Assembly: GCF_023716665.1 (NCBI RefSeq)
Contig: NZ_CP071859.1
Coordinates: forward strand, 682,001 to 746,000
Direction: 5' to 3'
Origin: Vibrio sp. SCSIO 43135
Lineage (GTDB): Bacteria > Pseudomonadota > Gammaproteobacteria > Enterobacterales > Vibrionaceae
DNA: 64,000 nucleotides
Position 1 is the stretch's first letter; every line of letters begins with the position of its first letter. Below are positions 16,414-26,180 of this stretch, one piece after another. The translations under genes were made by a program, and so were the position numbers. The notes under the pieces were generated by a model. That model did not search any database. It saw only the letters and a list, made by a program, of their open reading frames with translations, and was not told the origin of the DNA.

Positions 16414-17679
16414 TTATCTCGGTGAGTCTATGGTACTCGGTGTTTCTTCTTGGGTATAAATGAGTCCATCGGCAAGCTCTGTTGCCCGCAATAGTGATTG
16501 GCCTACAATACTATTTGGGCTGCTAAGAGACGCGAGGTTAGCCATCTCTATAAATGCGGTTTCTACGCCGTTTTGGGCGAGCAATTTCTCTACGCTATTA
16601 GGTACACTTGATGCGTAATAGGGAGTCGAGCGCAGCTCAAGCTCAGCGTACATTGGTGTAATGTAGCCGTGGTCAAATGAATGGAGCAAACTGTACACGT
16701 TGTCTTCACCTATCATCTCTTTTAAGTGAGCAAATGCACCGATCGAGTCATGCCAAGCTCCGATGTAGGAGCTGATGTGCACGTTGTGTCCCCAAGCAAC
16801 GATATTCTTATTTGGGAACCATTCTGTTTTTAGCCAATACAAGTTATCTGCTTGCATGATTTCATCGTCATTGTATGAGTCAAACCAACGGCTGTTGATT
16901 TGTGCTTGCATGCTTTTGACTATTTGTAGCCAGAATGTCGCATAGTCGCGAAAACCTGAACGATCTTCGAGGGCAGGTAGGGCCTGCGACGCTTTCATCT
17001 GAGTGAGCGCTGAATTAAGGCTTTGCAATTGGGTTATGAGTAATTCTTTATTCGCTGTGTCTGGCTCTTCAAAGTACCAAGGGCACATCATGGCGTTCCC
17101 GTTAGCAATAAAGCTATCCCAATCTAACGAGACGAGCTGATTCGCTTCGGAAAAAGTTTTCATTTCAGGAAGCATAGTGTCGCATGCAGGATCGCTGCTG
17201 TGTCTACCGTCAAAAGCAACTAGGTACATTGGGTTGTCGGTAAAGGCTTGCTGCTCTACGTATTCGTATAAAGGGTAAATCTCTGGTGTTTCTGCATATA
17301 GGAACATAAAGGAGTAAAGTATTGCGTCACGTACATCGGTGACGTCTCCATCCATTAAGCGTTGCCACAAACGAAGCCCGTCGTACAGGCCGCTTTCCAT
17401 CGCGAGAACCTGATAGCCTTCTTCTTGATGAAGGTACTTAGCGACCCTTGATTTTAACTTATAACCTTGAGCACCACCGTGTGTGGCTTCGCCTAAACCA
17501 ATAATGCTTTTTCCCGAGACGGCAGTACCAATCGCTTCGAGATCGCTATTATCCGTTTCACCGAACTCCAAGCTGTTAATGTAAGAGGTGACAGAGACTT
17601 GCTCTGGTTCGTTGTCTCCGCCACAGCCGAATAGCAAAAGAGTACAAAGTAGGGTACTGGTTATAGATTGATTATTCAT
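16414..17679 (-). CDS. Erythromycin-esterase-family lipoprotein
   Basis: 421 residues from the ATG at 17679, which has AAGGAAG six bases upstream. The N terminus is a lipoprotein signal with lipobox LLLFGC-GGD. The erythromycin-esterase domain is recognised by GLGEATHGGAQGYKLKSR (GExxHG with the catalytic-type Glu and His), VLAMESGLYDG, LVAFDGRHSSD, and WGHNVHISSYIGAW. Cytosolic Ere enzymes hydrolyse macrolide lactones; family members in environmental bacteria act on unknown esters. Surface or periplasmic anchoring is unlike classical EreA/EreB. It sits between rnfH and bamE, which are otherwise neighbours in Vibrio, so it looks like an added gene. Resistance cannot be claimed from sequence. 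Confidence 0.8.
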   Translation of the reverse strand: MNNQSITSTLLCTLLLFGCGGDNEPEQVSVTSYINSLEFGETDNSDLEAIGTAVSGKSIIGLGEATHGGAQGYKLKSRVAKYLHQEEGYQVLAMESGLYDGLRLWQRLMDGDVTDVRDAILYSFMFLYAETPEIYPLYEYVEQQAFTDNPMYLVAFDGRHSSDPACDTMLPEMKTFSEANQLVSLDWDSFIANGNAMMCPWYFEEPDTANKELLITQLQSLNSALTQMKASQALPALEDRSGFRDYATFWLQIVKSMQAQINSRWFDSYNDDEIMQADNLYWLKTEWFPNKNIVAWGHNVHISSYIGAWHDSIGAFAHLKEMIGEDNVYSLLHSFDHGYITPMYAELELRSTPYYASSVPNSVEKLLAQNGVETAFIEMANLASLSSPNSIVGQSLLRATELADGLIYTQEETPSTIDSPR

Positions 17680-17817
17680 AAGCAACTTCCTTGATATGTA
17701 TGTTGCTATGAAGATTAGGTTTATGGATGGGCCGTTCAAATAGGGGAAAAGCCTAATTGCGGTGGTGTTCAATGTGAGGGGGAGTACGAAGGGGAGTTTC
17801 TCGATTCACTGCGAATA

Positions 17818-17844
17818 AAAAAGCCTCCTAGGTGGAGGCTTTTT
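17818..17844 (-). terminator. Terminator after bamE
   Basis: AAAAAGCCTCC (17818-17828) pairs with GGAGGCTTTTT (17834-17844); followed on the minus strand by a U-run. Confidence 0.8.
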
Positions 17845-17873
17845 CATAAAAACTAGAGAGAACTCAAACTAAC

Positions 17874-18233
17874 TTATTGAATTTGCTCAAAGAAGGTGTC
17901 GCTGGCTGGAAAGTCACCCGTAATATCTACGAGAGTGCCAGCTGCGTTGAAGTTCACAACGAGATTCTTTTGAATCGATGCTTTGTGGCCTTCAGTGTGG
18001 TGGTAGATGTAGTACCAAGTGTCAGGGTAGCCATTTTCAATCAGCATTGGAGAGCCCATTACATAACGCACTTGCTCTTTAGACATGCCGAACTTCAGCT
18101 TATCGACTGCTTCTTGTTCTACGTAGTTACCTTGATTGATGTCGATACGGTACACCAATTTTTCCAACAGGGAACAACCTGTCAGCATTGTCATTGCTAG
18201 TGGTACAGCGATTAGCCACTTTTTCAGTTGCAT
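17874..18233 (-). CDS. bamE: Outer membrane assembly lipoprotein BamE
   Basis: 119 residues. Lipoprotein signal with lipobox MLTGC (Cys20), then [20 protein letters not shown] and [16 protein letters not shown], the SmpA/OmlA domain signature, and DTWYYIYH. BamE is a small accessory lipoprotein of the BAM complex that inserts beta-barrel proteins in the outer membrane. Next to recN as in many gamma-proteobacteria. It has its own terminator. Confidence 0.95.
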   Translation of the reverse strand: MQLKKWLIAVPLAMTMLTGCSLLEKLVYRIDINQGNYVEQEAVDKLKFGMSKEQVRYVMGSPMLIENGYPDTWYYIYHHTEGHKASIQKNLVVNFNAAGTLVDITGDFPASDTFFEQIQ

Positions 18234-18414
18234 ACTTAAAATTCTTAACTAATGGATCTCGAAACTGAGCTGATAATAAACAAGCTGGGAGCTAAAGTAA
18301 AAAGCTCCCTGCACTTTGAACTGTTTCAGACCATGAATTTTGAATTTGGTTGCAAACTCGACGCATTTTTTCGCCAAAAGGGAACTTATCCCTGCAAAAG
18401 CCTAAGCGGTAAGG

Positions 18415-20079
18415 CTAGGCGGCAATCAAAAGCTCTTTAGCGTTCGCTAGTGTGGAATCAGTGATTTGGCTACCACCGAGTAATCTTGCTAGCTCGGAAA
18501 CGCGTTGCTGATCATCTAATTGGTGCATCTGAGTTTCTGTCTTTCCGGCTTTTGTCTGCTTGGCAACAAACAATTGCTGATGGCCGCAGCCTGCAACTTG
18601 CGGAAGGTGGGTAACACATAGAACTTGCGTTGACTCACCAAGTGTACGAAGCATTTTGCCTACCACTGCCGCTGTTGGACCACTGATACCCACATCCACC
18701 TCATCAAAGATCAGGCTTGGTGTATCCACTTTCTGTGCGGTAATGACTTGGATCGCTAAAGATATTCGAGATAGTTCACCACCAGAAGCCACTTTAGCAA
18801 TTGGCTGCATTGGTTGACCTGGGTTGGTTGAGACTAAGAAAGTCACGCTGTCTAACCCTAGTGGTGATGGGTGAGTATTTTGATTGTCTACATCAATACA
18901 GAACTTGGCTTTTTCCATGCTCAGTTCGTGCATACTTTGGCTAATCAGTTTATTTAGCTCCTTGGCGTAGCGGCTACGAGACTTGTGCAGTTTCTCAGCG
19001 GTCACTAGGAAAGCTTGATACTTATCTTCGACTTCTTGTGCTAAGGCATCCAGTTTTTCATCTGAGCAGTCTAGTGCTTCGATCTGAGCTAACAAATCTT
19101 GGTGATGCTGATAGAGCTCCTCAGGCATGACATGATGCTTTCTCGCGATAGACATGACTTTGGAAAAGCGTTCTTCAACGAAGGCCATACGAGCGGGATC
19201 GACGTCTATGGCATCAAGGTAGTTACGTAGCTCACTATTGGTTTCTTCTATTTGGATAATTGCTTCCGCCAGCATATTCGGCAGTTCAGCGAGTTTCTCA
19301 TCCAATTCAGCGAGTTGAATTAGGGAGTGATTGGCTGATTGCAAAATACCAAGTGCATTAACTTCTTCACCTTCGTAAATAAGCTCGATGGCTTGCTGGC
19401 AGGTAGAGGCAAGCTCTCCGCTATTCGACAATCGTTTGTGTTCTTGTTCGAGTTCTTCAAATTCATTCTCCCCAATCGACAGTTCGTTGAGTTCTTTGAT
19501 TTGGTATTCCAGCAATTGTTTTTGTGCGAGGTTTTGTTGGCTGTTCTCTTTGAGTTGCTTGAGCGTGTTATCTGCTTGACGCCAAGCTTGATATGCATTT
19601 CGCGTATTTTTTAAAAGGTTGAGGTGGCCAGCATACTGGTCGAGCATTGCCATTTGGTGATCGCTTTTCATCAATTGATGATGGGCATGCTGACCATGAA
19701 TGTTAATAAGCAGCTGACCAAGAGTTTTGAGCTGAGAAAGCGGAACGGGACTACCGTTTACGAATGCACGGGAGCGGCCTTCTTTTGTAATCGTACGTCT
19801 GAGAATACATTCGCTGCCGTCGAGTAAGTCGTTATCTTCTAACCAGCGAGTTGCATGGAGATTATTGTCCAACAGGAATGCAGCACTGACTTCGGTTTTT
19901 TCTTCACCTTGGCGTACCATGCCAGCTTCAGCTCTTCCGCCAAGGCAAAGCCCTAAGGCATCAATAGCAATAGATTTACCTGCACCGGTTTCACCGGTAA
20001 TGGTCGTCATTCCTTTAGAAAGCTCTAACTGCAAAGACTTAACGATAGCAAAGTTATTAACACTTAAATGAGCCAGCAT
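18415..20079 (-). CDS. recN: DNA repair protein RecN
   Basis: 554 residues. SMC-like ATPase: N-terminal [16 protein letters not shown], Walker A GETGAGKS (30-37), coiled-coil arms (about 150-370), then C-terminal SGGELSR signature ([16 protein letters not shown]), Walker [15 protein letters not shown] and [12 protein letters not shown]. RecN acts in recombination repair of double-strand breaks. AGGT lies before the start. Two LexA-type boxes within a 40-bp palindrome lie 27 bp upstream, so it is an SOS gene. Confidence 0.97.
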   Translation of the reverse strand: MLAHLSVNNFAIVKSLQLELSKGMTTITGETGAGKSIAIDALGLCLGGRAEAGMVRQGEEKTEVSAAFLLDNNLHATRWLEDNDLLDGSECILRRTITKEGRSRAFVNGSPVPLSQLKTLGQLLINIHGQHAHHQLMKSDHQMAMLDQYAGHLNLLKNTRNAYQAWRQADNTLKQLKENSQQNLAQKQLLEYQIKELNELSIGENEFEELEQEHKRLSNSGELASTCQQAIELIYEGEEVNALGILQSANHSLIQLAELDEKLAELPNMLAEAIIQIEETNSELRNYLDAIDVDPARMAFVEERFSKVMSIARKHHVMPEELYQHHQDLLAQIEALDCSDEKLDALAQEVEDKYQAFLVTAEKLHKSRSRYAKELNKLISQSMHELSMEKAKFCIDVDNQNTHPSPLGLDSVTFLVSTNPGQPMQPIAKVASGGELSRISLAIQVITAQKVDTPSLIFDEVDVGISGPTAAVVGKMLRTLGESTQVLCVTHLPQVAGCGHQQLFVAKQTKAGKTETQMHQLDDQQRVSELARLLGGSQITDSTLANAKELLIAA

Positions 20080-20105
20080 TTTGGTTACCTGTATAATTGA
20101 ACAAC

Positions 20106-20145
20106 ACTGTATAAAGAAACAGTATATACTGTTTCTTTATACAGT
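20106..20145 (-). promoter_or_regulatory. Double LexA box in a 40-bp perfect palindrome upstream of recN
   Basis: Two CTGT-N8-ACAG boxes: CTGTATAAAGAAACAG at 20107-20122 and CTGTTTCTTTATACAG at 20129-20144. They are mirror images, so the whole segment is a perfect 40-bp palindrome. The gamma-proteobacterial LexA consensus is CTGT-N8-ACAG. Confidence 0.88.
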
Positions 20146-20262
20146 AAAGTGAGCGGGTGATTTTTTTGTGAAGAGGATCAGAGCAGGGATTTACTGAGAG
20201 AGTGATAACGTCGCTGTGGTGGTGTTTTGTTTAACGTACTTTGAATTAATCCTATAAAAAGA

Positions 20263-20289
20263 AAGGGTTGACGTTTTTTGTCAACCCTT
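20263..20289 (-). terminator. Terminator after nadK
   Basis: AAGGGTTGAC (20263-20272), 7-base loop, GTCAACCCTT (20280-20289); on the minus strand followed by TCTTTTTATAG. Confidence 0.75.
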
Positions 20290-20307
20290 GCAAATGTATT
20301 TAATGGC

Positions 20308-21192
20308 TTAGAAAAGCTTACTCGACCATCCCAGTTTGTTTCGTAGCACATGGTAGTAGCTGTAGTCTTTTGGGTGGATGAGTTTTAAAACATTCGGACT
20401 TTGATAGATGAGGATTTCATCACCAGGTGAGACTGGCAGAGAAATTTGGCCATCACAACTCACTTCTTGAGTTCCTCGGTTATCTGGCGACACAACCAGT
20501 TTTATACGGCGTTTTCCGTCGACGACGAGTGGTCGGCTAGAAAGAGTATGTGGGAACATTGGTACTAAACTGATCGCGTTCAAACTAGGGGATAGGATAG
20601 GGCCACCACCGGATAATGAATAAGCGGTTGAGCCAGTTGGCGTCGAAACAATTAACCCGTCGGAACGTTGAGAGAACGCAAAGCTGTCGTCTATATAGAC
20701 TTCGAATTCAATCATATGAGCCACTTGGCCCGGGTGAAGTACGGCTTCATTCAGGGCTGCATTGTGGCTTTTGATTTGGCCGTGGCGATGGATCTCGGCT
20801 TCGAGCAGAAAGCGTTCTTCCACCATGTATTCGCCATTGAGTACATCAAGTAATGCCGTTTGGAAGTTGTCTGGATTGAGGTCGGTTAAGAAGCCTAGGT
20901 TTCCTCGATTAACCCCAATTACGCAGATGTCGAAACGTGAGAGTACCCGTGCAGCACCTAGCATGTTTCCATCACCGCCGACAACAATGGCGAGATCAGC
21001 CTTTTTCCCTAACTCTATCAAGCTTGCAAAATGGTTCTCGGGTACGTCGTCGAGAATTTCACACAGTCTGTCATCGATATACACTTGGTAACCAAGAGAT
21101 GTTAGCCAAAGATACAACTCTTTATGCGTTTGAATCGCTTGTTGATCTCGTGGTTTTCCGATAATCGCAATCACATCAAATGATTTTTTCAT
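20308..21192 (-). CDS. nadK: NAD kinase
   Basis: 294 residues. Conserved blocks: [17 protein letters not shown] (the GGDGN ATP/NAD-binding motif), [48 protein letters not shown] and [16 protein letters not shown], all in order. The enzyme phosphorylates NAD to NADP. It is divergent from grpE, with the heat-shock promoter in the shared gap, and upstream of recN with an intervening terminator. Confidence 0.97.
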   Translation of the reverse strand: MKKSFDVIAIIGKPRDQQAIQTHKELYLWLTSLGYQVYIDDRLCEILDDVPENHFASLIELGKKADLAIVVGGDGNMLGAARVLSRFDICVIGVNRGNLGFLTDLNPDNFQTALLDVLNGEYMVEERFLLEAEIHRHGQIKSHNAALNEAVLHPGQVAHMIEFEVYIDDSFAFSQRSDGLIVSTPTGSTAYSLSGGGPILSPSLNAISLVPMFPHTLSSRPLVVDGKRRIKLVVSPDNRGTQEVSCDGQISLPVSPGDEILIYQSPNVLKLIHPKDYSYYHVLRNKLGWSSKLF

Positions 21193-21213
21193 AGGTTTTC
21201 CAGGCGAATTAGG

Positions 21214-21241
21214 CTTGATTCAGGAATCTTCATCCCCATAA
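21214..21241 (+). promoter_or_regulatory. Sigma-32 heat-shock promoter of grpE
   Basis: CTTGAT (21214-21219), 14-base spacer, CCCCAT (21234-21239) followed by AATA: a close match to the sigma-32 consensus CTTGAAA / CCCCATNT, about 100 bp before grpE. Confidence 0.8.
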
Positions 21242-21337
21242 TAAGGGCAAGTTACCCATTTATGCGAATTTTTGTGTATCTAATCCTTATAAACTTGAAG
21301 GAATTAGACACTGAGCAAGTTGAATTCAGGAGAAATC

Positions 21338-21934
21338 ATGAGCAACGAAGAAAACAAAGTTACAGAAGAAGAACTTGATCAAATCATCGAAGAAGCAGAG
21401 AAAGTAGAAGCGGCTGCTCAAGAAGCAGAAGCAGAACTTGAAGAAGCTGGTGACGAGAAAGACGTTAAGATTGCTCAACTAGAAGCAGCACTATTGTCTA
21501 GCGAAGCGAAAGTTCAGGAGCAAAAAGATTCTGTATTACGTGCGAAAGCTGAAGTAGAAAACATGCGTCGTCGTACTGAAACTGAAATCGATAAAGCTCG
21601 TAAATATGCGTTGAACAAGTTTGCTGAAGAGCTTCTACCTGTTATCGACAACCTAGAGCGTGCAATTCAAGCTGCAGATGCTGAAAACGAAGTGGTTAAG
21701 CCTATTCTTGAAGGCGTTGAGCTAACGCACAAAACATTCGTTGATTCAGTGGCTAAGTTTGGCCTGAAAGAGATCAACCCTGAAGGTGAAGCGTTCAACC
21801 CTGAATTTCATCAGGCTATGTCGATCCAAGAAAGCCCAGATCACGAATCAAACACAGTTATGTTTGTGATGCAAAAAGGCTACGAATTGAATGGTCGTGT
21901 AATTCGCCCAGCAATGGTTATGGTTGCAAAATAA
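21338..21934 (+). CDS. grpE: Nucleotide exchange factor GrpE
   Basis: 198 residues from the ATG at 21338, preceded by AGGAG; six codons upstream another in-frame start exists but lacks a Shine-Dalgarno. Acidic N terminus, long coiled coil (about 40-90), then [35 protein letters not shown] and the beta-domain ending [18 protein letters not shown]. GrpE releases ADP from DnaK and acts as a thermosensor. It is separated from dnaK by a symporter gene on the same strand, each with its own sigma-32-type promoter. Confidence 0.97.
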   Translation: MSNEENKVTEEELDQIIEEAEKVEAAAQEAEAELEEAGDEKDVKIAQLEAALLSSEAKVQEQKDSVLRAKAEVENMRRRTETEIDKARKYALNKFAEELLPVIDNLERAIQAADAENEVVKPILEGVELTHKTFVDSVAKFGLKEINPEGEAFNPEFHQAMSIQESPDHESNTVMFVMQKGYELNGRVIRPAMVMVAK

Positions 21935-21955
21935 CACACTGCAACAGAGTGAATT

Positions 21956-21985
21956 AAGAGAGGCTTTTGCCTCTCTTTTTTTTTG
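21956..21985 (+). terminator. Terminator after grpE
   Basis: AAGAGAGGC (21956-21964), loop TTTT, GCCTCTCTT (21969-21977), followed by a run of T. Confidence 0.9.
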
Positions 21986-22247
21986 CTTTTTGTTTAAAAC
22001 AATAGCAAATACAAAGGTAGGAGAGGGGGAGAGCAACTAAGTAATTGTTGTGATTGGTAAATGGTGTTTTATATCGTTAGATATATGATTGGCTAGAAAT
22101 TGTTCTAACTTGTTTGGTGTGACATTTTTGTAAATAAAGACTTTTATTTGTAACTTTTGTGTGTATTATGCGCGGTTGTTAGCTGTTTAAAACAAATAAA
22201 TAGCTTAATTATTACAAATATTCAACACAACAAACTGGAGACGAACG
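21986..22247. other. AT-rich promoter region of the symporter
   Basis: About 260 bases with no credible gene on either strand; AT-rich, with GGAGA before the start at 22248. A single TGTGA at 22119-22123 recalls a half CRP site, but the second half is poor. Confidence 0.35.
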
Positions 22248-23522
22248 ATGGATAAATCGCTCTCAAGTAAAATTTTTGTAGGCTTATTTGCTGGTCTGCT
22301 TATCGGTACTGCGATTCAGTACTTGTTTAATGGGGTAGCTATCTTTGATACGTACTTGCTAGGTGCAGCTGAAGGCGCTGGTGGTATGTTTGTTTCATTG
22401 ATTAAACTTCTTGTTGTGCCACTTGTTTACGTATCTATCGTATGTGGCATCGTCGATCTAAAAGACATCACTGCTTTTGGTCGTTTAGGTGGTAAAACTT
22501 TTGCTCTATACATTATTAACACCATCATTGCGATCACTGCGGCATTGACTGTTGGCCTTATCTTCCAGCCAGGTGCAGATGCAAACCTAGCTGGCACTAT
22601 TTCTGAAGCGGTTCAATTAACCACTACAGAAACACCAGATATTTTCTCTCTTGTTGTGAACATTGTACCTAGCAACCCTGTTCAGGCGTTTGCAAACGGT
22701 GACATGCTACAAATTATCTTCATGGCGATCCTGACTGGTCTTGCGATTCAAGCTTTGGATTCACGTGGTGGTCCGGCAATCCGCACGTTCAAAATGGCAA
22801 ACGAGATTATGATGAAGCTTGTTGGCCTAGTAATGAGCCTTGCGCCATACGGTGTATTTGCTCTGATGATTCAACTAGGTGCAACACTAGACGCGAACAC
22901 GCTAATGTCGGTTGCGGGCTATGTAGCACTCGTTGTTGCAATGCTGGTATTCTGGATTTTCTTCTTCTACCCAATGATGGTTGGTCTAACGACAGGTATT
23001 TCTCCAAAAACGTTCCTGCGTGCGACTCGTGAGCAAATCCTTTTCTCGCTATCAACAGCAAGCTCCAATGCAACAATTCCAGTAACAATGCGCACTCTAA
23101 CTGAGAAGCTTAAAGTTTCTAAGTCAGTAGCAGGTTTTGGTGTACCACTAGGTGCAACCATGAACATGTCTGGTGTGTCTATCTACATTGCATTGGCAAC
23201 TATTTTCGTAGCAAACGCATTTGGTCAACCAATCAACACGGCTGACGTATTCACGCTTGGTTTAACTATTCTTCTACTGTCTATCGGTGCTGGTGGTGTT
23301 CCAGGTGGTGGCGTGGTAATGGTTGGTGTTCTATTGCACCAACTAGGTCTTCCACCAGAAGGTCTTGCAATCATCGCAGCAGTAGACCGTATCAACGATA
23401 TGTTCTGTACTTCTTCTAACGTAGTGGGCGATACCGCTGTAAACACTATCGTTGCGAAGTCAGAAGGCGAAGTGAACAAAGAGCAAGAAGTGGACGCTCA
23501 ACCAGCGCAATCGAACGCTTAA
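22248..23522 (+). CDS. Dicarboxylate/amino acid:cation symporter (DAACS/GltP family)
   Basis: 424 residues with about eight transmembrane segments and two hairpins. Signature blocks: LIKLLVVPLVYVSIVCGI, SNPVQAFANGDMLQIIFMAI, the serine-rich re-entrant loop STASSNATIPVTMR, GATMNMSGVSIYIALA (NMDGT-like motif), and the second loop GAGGVPGGGVV. These proteins import glutamate, aspartate or C4-dicarboxylates with Na+ or H+. In this copy the NMDG motif reads NMSG, so substrate preference may differ from GltP. Own terminator; located between grpE and dnaK. Confidence 0.92.
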   Translation: MDKSLSSKIFVGLFAGLLIGTAIQYLFNGVAIFDTYLLGAAEGAGGMFVSLIKLLVVPLVYVSIVCGIVDLKDITAFGRLGGKTFALYIINTIIAITAALTVGLIFQPGADANLAGTISEAVQLTTTETPDIFSLVVNIVPSNPVQAFANGDMLQIIFMAILTGLAIQALDSRGGPAIRTFKMANEIMMKLVGLVMSLAPYGVFALMIQLGATLDANTLMSVAGYVALVVAMLVFWIFFFYPMMVGLTTGISPKTFLRATREQILFSLSTASSNATIPVTMRTLTEKLKVSKSVAGFGVPLGATMNMSGVSIYIALATIFVANAFGQPINTADVFTLGLTILLLSIGAGGVPGGGVVMVGVLLHQLGLPPEGLAIIAAVDRINDMFCTSSNVVGDTAVNTIVAKSEGEVNKEQEVDAQPAQSNA

Positions 23523-23540
23523 TTGTCAACTTATCGTATA

Positions 23541-23568
23541 AAAGCGAGGCCAAGTGCCTCGCTTTTTT
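23541..23568 (+). terminator. Terminator after the symporter
   Basis: AAAGCGAGGC (23541-23550), loop CAAGT, GCCTCGCTTT (23556-23565), T-run. Confidence 0.88.
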
Positions 23569-23609
23569 ATTTCTAGTCGCAATATTTTTCCATTTTTTTA
23601 GTTTTCTCC

Positions 23610-23637
23610 CTTGAAAAGCTGTTTGCCGCCCCTATCT
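23610..23637 (+). promoter_or_regulatory. Sigma-32 heat-shock promoter of dnaK
   Basis: CTTGAAA (23610-23616), 12-base spacer, CCCCTATCT (23629-23637): a full -35 match and a near match for the -10 of sigma-32, about 120 bp upstream of dnaK. Confidence 0.78.
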
Positions 23638-23759
23638 ATGGTGCATACAAGAAGCAAACATAATTATTTTTGTTTGTGTGAAAGGGTTGAAAGCCCACTA
23701 TTCGTCCCCCACATAGGGGATATACAAAACGAAAATAGAATTTATTCGGAGATAGCCTG

Positions 23760-25673
23760 ATGGGTAAAATCATTGGTATTGACTTAGGTACTACTAACTC
23801 TTGTGTTGCTGTTCTAGATGGCGACAAACCACGCGTAATCGAAAACGCGGAAGGTGAGCGTACAACAGCATCGGTAATTGCATACACAGATGGTGAGACG
23901 CTAGTTGGTCAACCAGCAAAACGTCAAGCAGTTACAAACCCAACTAACACGCTATTTGCTATTAAGCGTCTTATCGGTCGTCGTTTCGAAGACGAAGAAG
24001 TACAACGTGACATCGAAATCATGCCTTTCAACATCGTGAAAGCTGATAACGGTGATGCTTGGGTTGAAGCACAAGGCCAAAAAATGGCGGCTCCTCAGGT
24101 TTCTGCTGAAGTACTTAAGAAAATGAAGAAAACTGCAGAAGACTTCCTTGGTGAGGAAGTAACTGGCGCAGTTATCACTGTTCCTGCTTACTTTAACGAT
24201 GCTCAGCGTCAAGCAACTAAAGATGCTGGCCGTATCGCAGGTCTAGAAGTTAAGCGTATCATCAACGAACCAACAGCGGCTGCTCTAGCTTACGGTCTAG
24301 ACAAGCAAGGCGGCGATCGCACTATCGCGGTATACGACCTTGGTGGTGGTACATTCGATATCTCTATTATCGAAATCGATGAAGTTGAAGGTGAGAAGAC
24401 GTTTGAAGTTCTAGCAACTAACGGTGACACTCACCTTGGTGGTGAAGACTTTGATAACCGCCTAATCAACTACTTAGTAGAAGAGTTTAAGAAAGAGCAA
24501 GGCATCGATCTTAAATCTGATCCACTAGCGATGCAGCGTGTTAAAGAAGCGGCTGAAAAAGCGAAGATTGAACTGTCTTCTGCACAGCAAACTGACGTAA
24601 ACCTACCTTACGTAACGGCTGACGCAACTGGTCCTAAGCACATGAACGTTAAAGTAACTCGTGCGAAGCTAGAATCTCTAGTTGAAGACCTAGTTCAACG
24701 TTCTCTAGAGCCACTAAAAGTTGCTCTAGCTGATGCTGACCTATCTGTAAGCGACATCAACGACGTTATCCTAGTTGGTGGTCAGACTCGTATGCCAATG
24801 GTTCAAGCGAAAGTTGCTGAGTTCTTTGGTAAAGACGCTCGTAAAGACGTAAACCCTGACGAAGCAGTAGCAATGGGTGCTGCAGTTCAAGGTGGTGTAC
24901 TTGCTGGTGATGTGAAAGACGTACTTCTACTAGACGTTACTCCTCTGTCTCTAGGTATCGAGACTATGGGCGGCGTAATGACTAAGCTAGTTGAGAAGAA
25001 CACAACTATCCCAACGAAAGCGAACCAAGTATTCTCTACAGCTGAAGACAACCAAAACGCGGTAACAATCCACGTTCTTCAAGGTGAGCGTAAGCAAGCG
25101 ACTTACAACAAGTCTCTTGGTCAGTTCAACCTAGAAGGTATTCAGCCTGCACCACGTGGTATGCCTCAAATCGAAGTAACTTTCGACCTTGATGCGGATG
25201 GTATCCTGCACGTATCTGCTAAAGACAAGCAGACAGGTAAAGAGCAGAAGATCACTATCCAAGCTTCAGGCGGTCTAAGCGACGATGAAATCGAGAAAAT
25301 GGTACAAGAAGCAGAAGCTAACAAAGAAGCGGACAAGAAGTTCGAAGAGCTAGCTACTGCACGTAACCAAGCAGACCAAATGATCCACGGTACTCAGAAG
25401 CAAATCGAAGAAGCGGGTGACGCACTTCCAGCGGAAGAGAAAGAGAAGATCGAAGCAGCAATCAAAGAACTAGACGAAGCGAAGAAAGGCGACGACAAAG
25501 AAGCTATCGACGCGAAAGTTCAAGCTTTAATGGCTGCAGCTCAAAAGCTGATGGAAATCGCTCAACAACAAGCTCAAGCTCAGCAAGGTGCTGAAGCGGG
25601 TCAACAGCAAGCGCCAGAAGACGATGTTGTAGACGCTGAGTTTGAAGAAGTAAAAGAAGACGAGAAGAAGTAA
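23760..25673 (+). CDS. dnaK: Molecular chaperone DnaK (Hsp70)
   Basis: 637 residues, full length. [20 protein letters not shown] opens the ATPase domain; phosphate motifs [13 protein letters not shown] and [13 protein letters not shown], then the linker [16 protein letters not shown], the substrate-binding domain and a lid ending with an [13 protein letters not shown] tail. It folds and protects proteins with DnaJ and GrpE. Codon usage is strongly biased (GAAGTA/CGT/AAC style), as for highly expressed genes. The downstream gap to dnaJ is about 500 bases and contains a hairpin and a repeat element. Confidence 0.98.
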   Translation: MGKIIGIDLGTTNSCVAVLDGDKPRVIENAEGERTTASVIAYTDGETLVGQPAKRQAVTNPTNTLFAIKRLIGRRFEDEEVQRDIEIMPFNIVKADNGDAWVEAQGQKMAAPQVSAEVLKKMKKTAEDFLGEEVTGAVITVPAYFNDAQRQATKDAGRIAGLEVKRIINEPTAAALAYGLDKQGGDRTIAVYDLGGGTFDISIIEIDEVEGEKTFEVLATNGDTHLGGEDFDNRLINYLVEEFKKEQGIDLKSDPLAMQRVKEAAEKAKIELSSAQQTDVNLPYVTADATGPKHMNVKVTRAKLESLVEDLVQRSLEPLKVALADADLSVSDINDVILVGGQTRMPMVQAKVAEFFGKDARKDVNPDEAVAMGAAVQGGVLAGDVKDVLLLDVTPLSLGIETMGGVMTKLVEKNTTIPTKANQVFSTAEDNQNAVTIHVLQGERKQATYNKSLGQFNLEGIQPAPRGMPQIEVTFDLDADGILHVSAKDKQTGKEQKITIQASGGLSDDEIEKMVQEAEANKEADKKFEELATARNQADQMIHGTQKQIEEAGDALPAEEKEKIEAAIKELDEAKKGDDKEAIDAKVQALMAAAQKLMEIAQQQAQAQQGAEAGQQQAPEDDVVDAEFEEVKEDEKK

Positions 25674-25746
25674 TTTCGTTTCAGGATAGCTAGGCTCCAT
25701 TATCAGAAGTCTCGCTATCCGCTTAGAAATCTTTTGCAAGTTATAG

Positions 25747-25778
25747 TGCGGGCGTTTGAGGTGACTCTTACGCCCGCA
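25747..25778 (+). terminator. Hairpin after dnaK
   Basis: TGCGGGCGT (25747-25755) pairs with ACGCCCGCA (25770-25778) around a 14-base loop; weak T-run after. It may attenuate rather than end transcription into dnaJ, as dnaJ has no clear sigma-32 promoter of its own. Confidence 0.5.
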
Positions 25779-25831
25779 TGTTTGTAAACAATGTCTATCT
25801 AACTAAAAGTGTCTTTTTGGCGAGAAGTCAT

Positions 25832-26099
25832 TAGGGCGTGTTGAACTTTCGAGCTGATTTTTGCAGCACTTTGTGGGAAATTTATACAAGGCAGAGGCTT
25901 TGATGTGTAGCTAGTTTACATGAGAAGCCGATAACGCAGTAGAAATGAACCACAAAGGCTGCCCGAAGGGTTCGGCTAAAATCGTTTTATGCTTTGTTGA
26001 AGACTATTTGCTTAGAATGACTAGGCTACACAATCTTCGCCACGCCTAAAATGATTTTATCTCGAACAAAATTTAACCACGAAAGATCAACACGCCCTA
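25832..26099. mobile_element. 268-bp MITE-like element with 20-bp terminal inverted repeats
   Basis: The left end TAGGGCGTGTTGAACTTTCG and the right end (26080-26099) read in reverse, TAGGGCGTGTTGATCTTTCG, differ at one position. The outermost TA on each side could be a TA target duplication, which would fit an IS630/mariner-type origin; that is inference. No open frame codes a transposase. I recall similar non-coding repeats in other Vibrio genomes but cannot verify copy number. It sits between the dnaK hairpin and dnaJ. Confidence 0.75.
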
Positions 26100-26180
26100 T
26101 AATCCAGAGCCATTAGTTAGATCGATATAAACACCAAGCGACATTCGGTCGTTTGCAGTAAGAAATTGGTGACGAAAACA

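Noticed and set aside
18252..18440. 62-codon frame between bamE and recN
   Set aside because: No ribosome-binding site or recognisable sequence, and its end overlaps recN.
22119..22140. CRP-like half-site before the symporter
   Set aside because: Only TGTGA is convincing; the other half does not match TCACA.
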